From: Nonlabens arenilitoris
Lineage (GTDB): Bacteria; Bacteroidota; Bacteroidia; Flavobacteriales; Flavobacteriaceae
Assembly: GCF_002954765.1 (NCBI RefSeq)
Contig: NZ_MTPW01000001.1
Span: 1,749,501-1,813,500 of the forward strand
Direction of reading: 5' to 3'
DNA: 64,000 nucleotides
Part shown: one piece after another, positions 62,613 to 64,000 of the stretch
Position numbering within the stretch: position 1 is the first letter of the stretch
Layout: every line of letters begins with the position of its first letter
Position numbers and translations under genes: made by a program
Notes under the pieces: model-generated
The model's input: only the letters and a program-made list of their open reading frames with translations
Database searches by the model: none
What the model was told of the DNA's origin: nothing

Positions 62613-62710
62613 AAGAAAGCTTTTAAGCAAAGGTATTTAACAATTAATTGGATAATGTTATCGTTATCTAAAAGGCAATTTGAATTAAATTGCTTAACAT
62701 AATTTCAACT

Positions 62711-63538
62711 ATGAAAAATTTCATTTACATATTTCTGTTTTTGGGAATGTTAACGAGCGCTCAAGTACAACGTGTCCAGGTTAAAGGAACTATAAGCTCT
62801 GAATTAAATACAGATTTAAGCGGTATTACAATCTTTAACAACAATTCTCTAGAAGGTACTGTCACAAACGATAGTGGTGTGTTTTATATAGATGTTAAAA
62901 AAGGAGATCAACTTTCTTTTAAAGCCATTCAATTTGAATCCTTTTCCTTAAATGTGTCTGAAAAGGTGGTGGAAGAAAAGAAAATTGAATTAGGTCTTAA
63001 TCCAGATGTAAAGGATTTAGAAACGGTTAATTTAAGCACCACTAGTTTCATGATTCCAGTAAAAAGAGTAGAAACGGTAGATTCTGGATTAGAAAAAGTA
63101 GCTCTTGAAAATATTAAAACGGCAGCCGTTGACCGTATCGACAACACATTTTCTAATCGTGTTAGACAACCAGAAGAATATGAGGTGCGTGCAGAAGCTT
63201 TTCAGCAAAGTCAACCGCGATTTAATATGATAGGTCTTTCAACTACTATCAATACTGCAAATATTGCAAGAAGTCTAGATGTTAAAAATATTTCTAAAGA
63301 TGATAGTGTGCCTGTCGAGACCAATGCTCTCGTTTTACTTAAAAATAAATACAGTAAAGAATACCTTTTAAATTATCTAGATTTAGAAGAAAAGGACTTT
63401 ATTGAATATGGGTATTTTGTTCAAGATAATGGTCTTACTAAAGATCTTGTACAGGCAGATAATGAATTAGATCTATTGGAATTTTTATCTCAACAAGCAG
63501 TGCAATTTAAGAAACGTAAAATGTCCACAGATGAATAA
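62711..63538 (+). CDS. carboxypeptidase-regulatory-domain exported protein
   Basis: A 275-residue protein with a signal peptide (about residues 1-17). A carboxypeptidase-regulatory-like beta domain follows (about 22-110, VKGTISSELNTDLSGITIFNNNSLEGTVTND). The helical tail contains NTFSNRVRQPEEYEV. The start is ATG 62711, since the earlier ATG precedes a long non-signal stretch. It overlaps the next gene by 8 nt, and the two are tandem paralogs. Function is unknown; such domains often anchor or present outer-membrane proteins. Confidence 0.75.
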   Translation: MKNFIYIFLFLGMLTSAQVQRVQVKGTISSELNTDLSGITIFNNNSLEGTVTNDSGVFYIDVKKGDQLSFKAIQFESFSLNVSEKVVEEKKIELGLNPDVKDLETVNLSTTSFMIPVKRVETVDSGLEKVALENIKTAAVDRIDNTFSNRVRQPEEYEVRAEAFQQSQPRFNMIGLSTTINTANIARSLDVKNISKDDSVPVETNALVLLKNKYSKEYLLNYLDLEEKDFIEYGYFVQDNGLTKDLVQADNELDLLEFLSQQAVQFKKRKMSTDE

Positions 63539-64000
63539 ATTCTTATTTATATTTTTTATTTCTTTTATCGCCATAGGTCAACAAGAGCGCGTTCAAATTT
63601 CGGGCTATATTCAAAATGAACTAGATGAACCTATAGAAGGAATCACTATTTTCAATGAGAATAGTTATGAGGTAACGGTAACAACTGCAACAGGTACTTA
63701 TAGAATTGATGTAATGTCTGGTGATAAAATCGTCTTTAAATCTGTTGATCACGAGCCTGTAACACTTATAGTCACAGATCGTACTATTGAAGAAAAAGTT
63801 GTGGCGATTACTTTAGGAAACGGTGTCAATGTATTAGATGAGGTTTTATTAGAAGGTGATCAAAATATATATCTTAACCTTAAAAGACTAGAAACTGCAG
63901 ATACCAGAATGGAAAAAATATCTGGACAAAATATGTGGACACCTGCAATTGATAGAACAGAGAATACACTATCTGACATGGTACGCCAGCCAGAAGATTA
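63531..64000 (+). CDS. partial carboxypeptidase-regulatory-domain protein, paralog of its neighbour
   Basis: Begins with a signal peptide (MNKFLFIFFISFIAIG). It continues with the same domain order as the gene before: SGYIQNELDEPIEGITIFNE, then a beta domain, then a helical part containing TENTLSDMVRQPEDY that matches NTFSNRVRQPEEY of its neighbour. The window ends before the stop, so at least 156 residues are present. The ATG lies inside the upstream stop region, showing translational coupling. Confidence 0.75.
   Translation, partial: MNKFLFIFFISFIAIGQQERVQISGYIQNELDEPIEGITIFNENSYEVTVTTATGTYRIDVMSGDKIVFKSVDHEPVTLIVTDRTIEEKVVAITLGNGVNVLDEVLLEGDQNIYLNLKRLETADTRMEKISGQNMWTPAIDRTENTLSDMVRQPED

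Noticed and set aside
1..64000. tRNA or rRNA genes
   Set aside because: No cloverleaf-like sequence or rRNA segment was recognised on either strand by eye. A dedicated search was not possible.

Overview
The window looks like a chromosomal segment of a marine-type flavobacterium (Bacteroidota, Flavobacteriaceae). The evidence is low GC, promoters of the TTG / TAnnTTTG type, a gliding ABC-transporter ATPase (GldA-like), two proteins with type IX secretion C-terminal sorting domains, SusC/TonB-like domains, the mevalonate pathway, DUF2911 and GIN-domain proteins, and a 16-bp palindrome (CGCTTTCGCGAAAGCG) scattered across the segment. A Nonlabens/Dokdonia-like genus is a guess. I see no rRNA, tRNA, CRISPR array, prophage or insertion sequence.

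Layout. 1-7.5 kb: methionine/SAM block. metK (-) and a metY-metX-homoserine dehydrogenase operon (+) diverge from one intergenic region that appears to hold two different SAM riboswitches, a SAM-II type in front of metK and a SAM-I type in front of metY. An Rrf2 regulator, a long stem-loop, and a ferredoxin reductase/ferredoxin pair follow. 7.5-12 kb: outer-membrane lipid A deacylase-like protein, GIN-domain lipoprotein, DUF2911 protein, a frameshifted truA, and gldA. 11.9-20.3 kb: aromatic amino-acid operon (pheA, aminotransferase, tyrA, DAHP synthase-chorismate mutase, then rsgA, dtd, mazG-like, aroA), followed by queA. It is preceded by a textbook transcription attenuator: a 22-codon leader with nine Phe/Tyr/Trp codons, an antiterminator and a terminator ending 8 nt before pheA.

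20.3-30.2 kb: secreted serine protease and adhesin-like T9SS cargo, rlmN, polyprenyl synthase, der, and a large outer-membrane receptor-like barrel. 30.4-35.9 kb: YwqK/MORN-type protein, three-gene glycosyltransferase operon, peptidoglycan-binding-like protein, XRE membrane regulator. 36-41 kb: a GNAT-nitrilase fusion and an arginine decarboxylase-agmatinase-deoxyhypusine-synthase-like polyamine operon. 41-47.7 kb: a pseudouridine synthase lacking its catalytic Asp, nitrilase, UbiA prenyltransferase, and mevalonate kinase plus mevalonate-diphosphate decarboxylase. These are interrupted by a small AT-rich cassette encoding a frameshifted Gly-rich, bacteriocin-like lipoprotein and a two-TM protein.

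47.8-58 kb: M24 peptidase, Mpl-type muropeptide ligase, TPR protein, and a 2285-residue alpha-2-macroglobulin with an intact thioester motif and an embedded SusC-like plug domain. 58-64 kb: M91-like, M48 and M15 peptidases, three overlapping GNAT acetyltransferases, peptidase E, and two tandem carboxypeptidase-regulatory-domain paralogs, the last cut by the window end.

The strongest candidates for new biology are the Phe/Tyr/Trp attenuator, the back-to-back SAM-II/SAM-I arrangement, the dispersed palindrome used in all three reading frames, the lipoprotein cassette, the plug-bearing macroglobulin and the Asp-less pseudouridine synthase.
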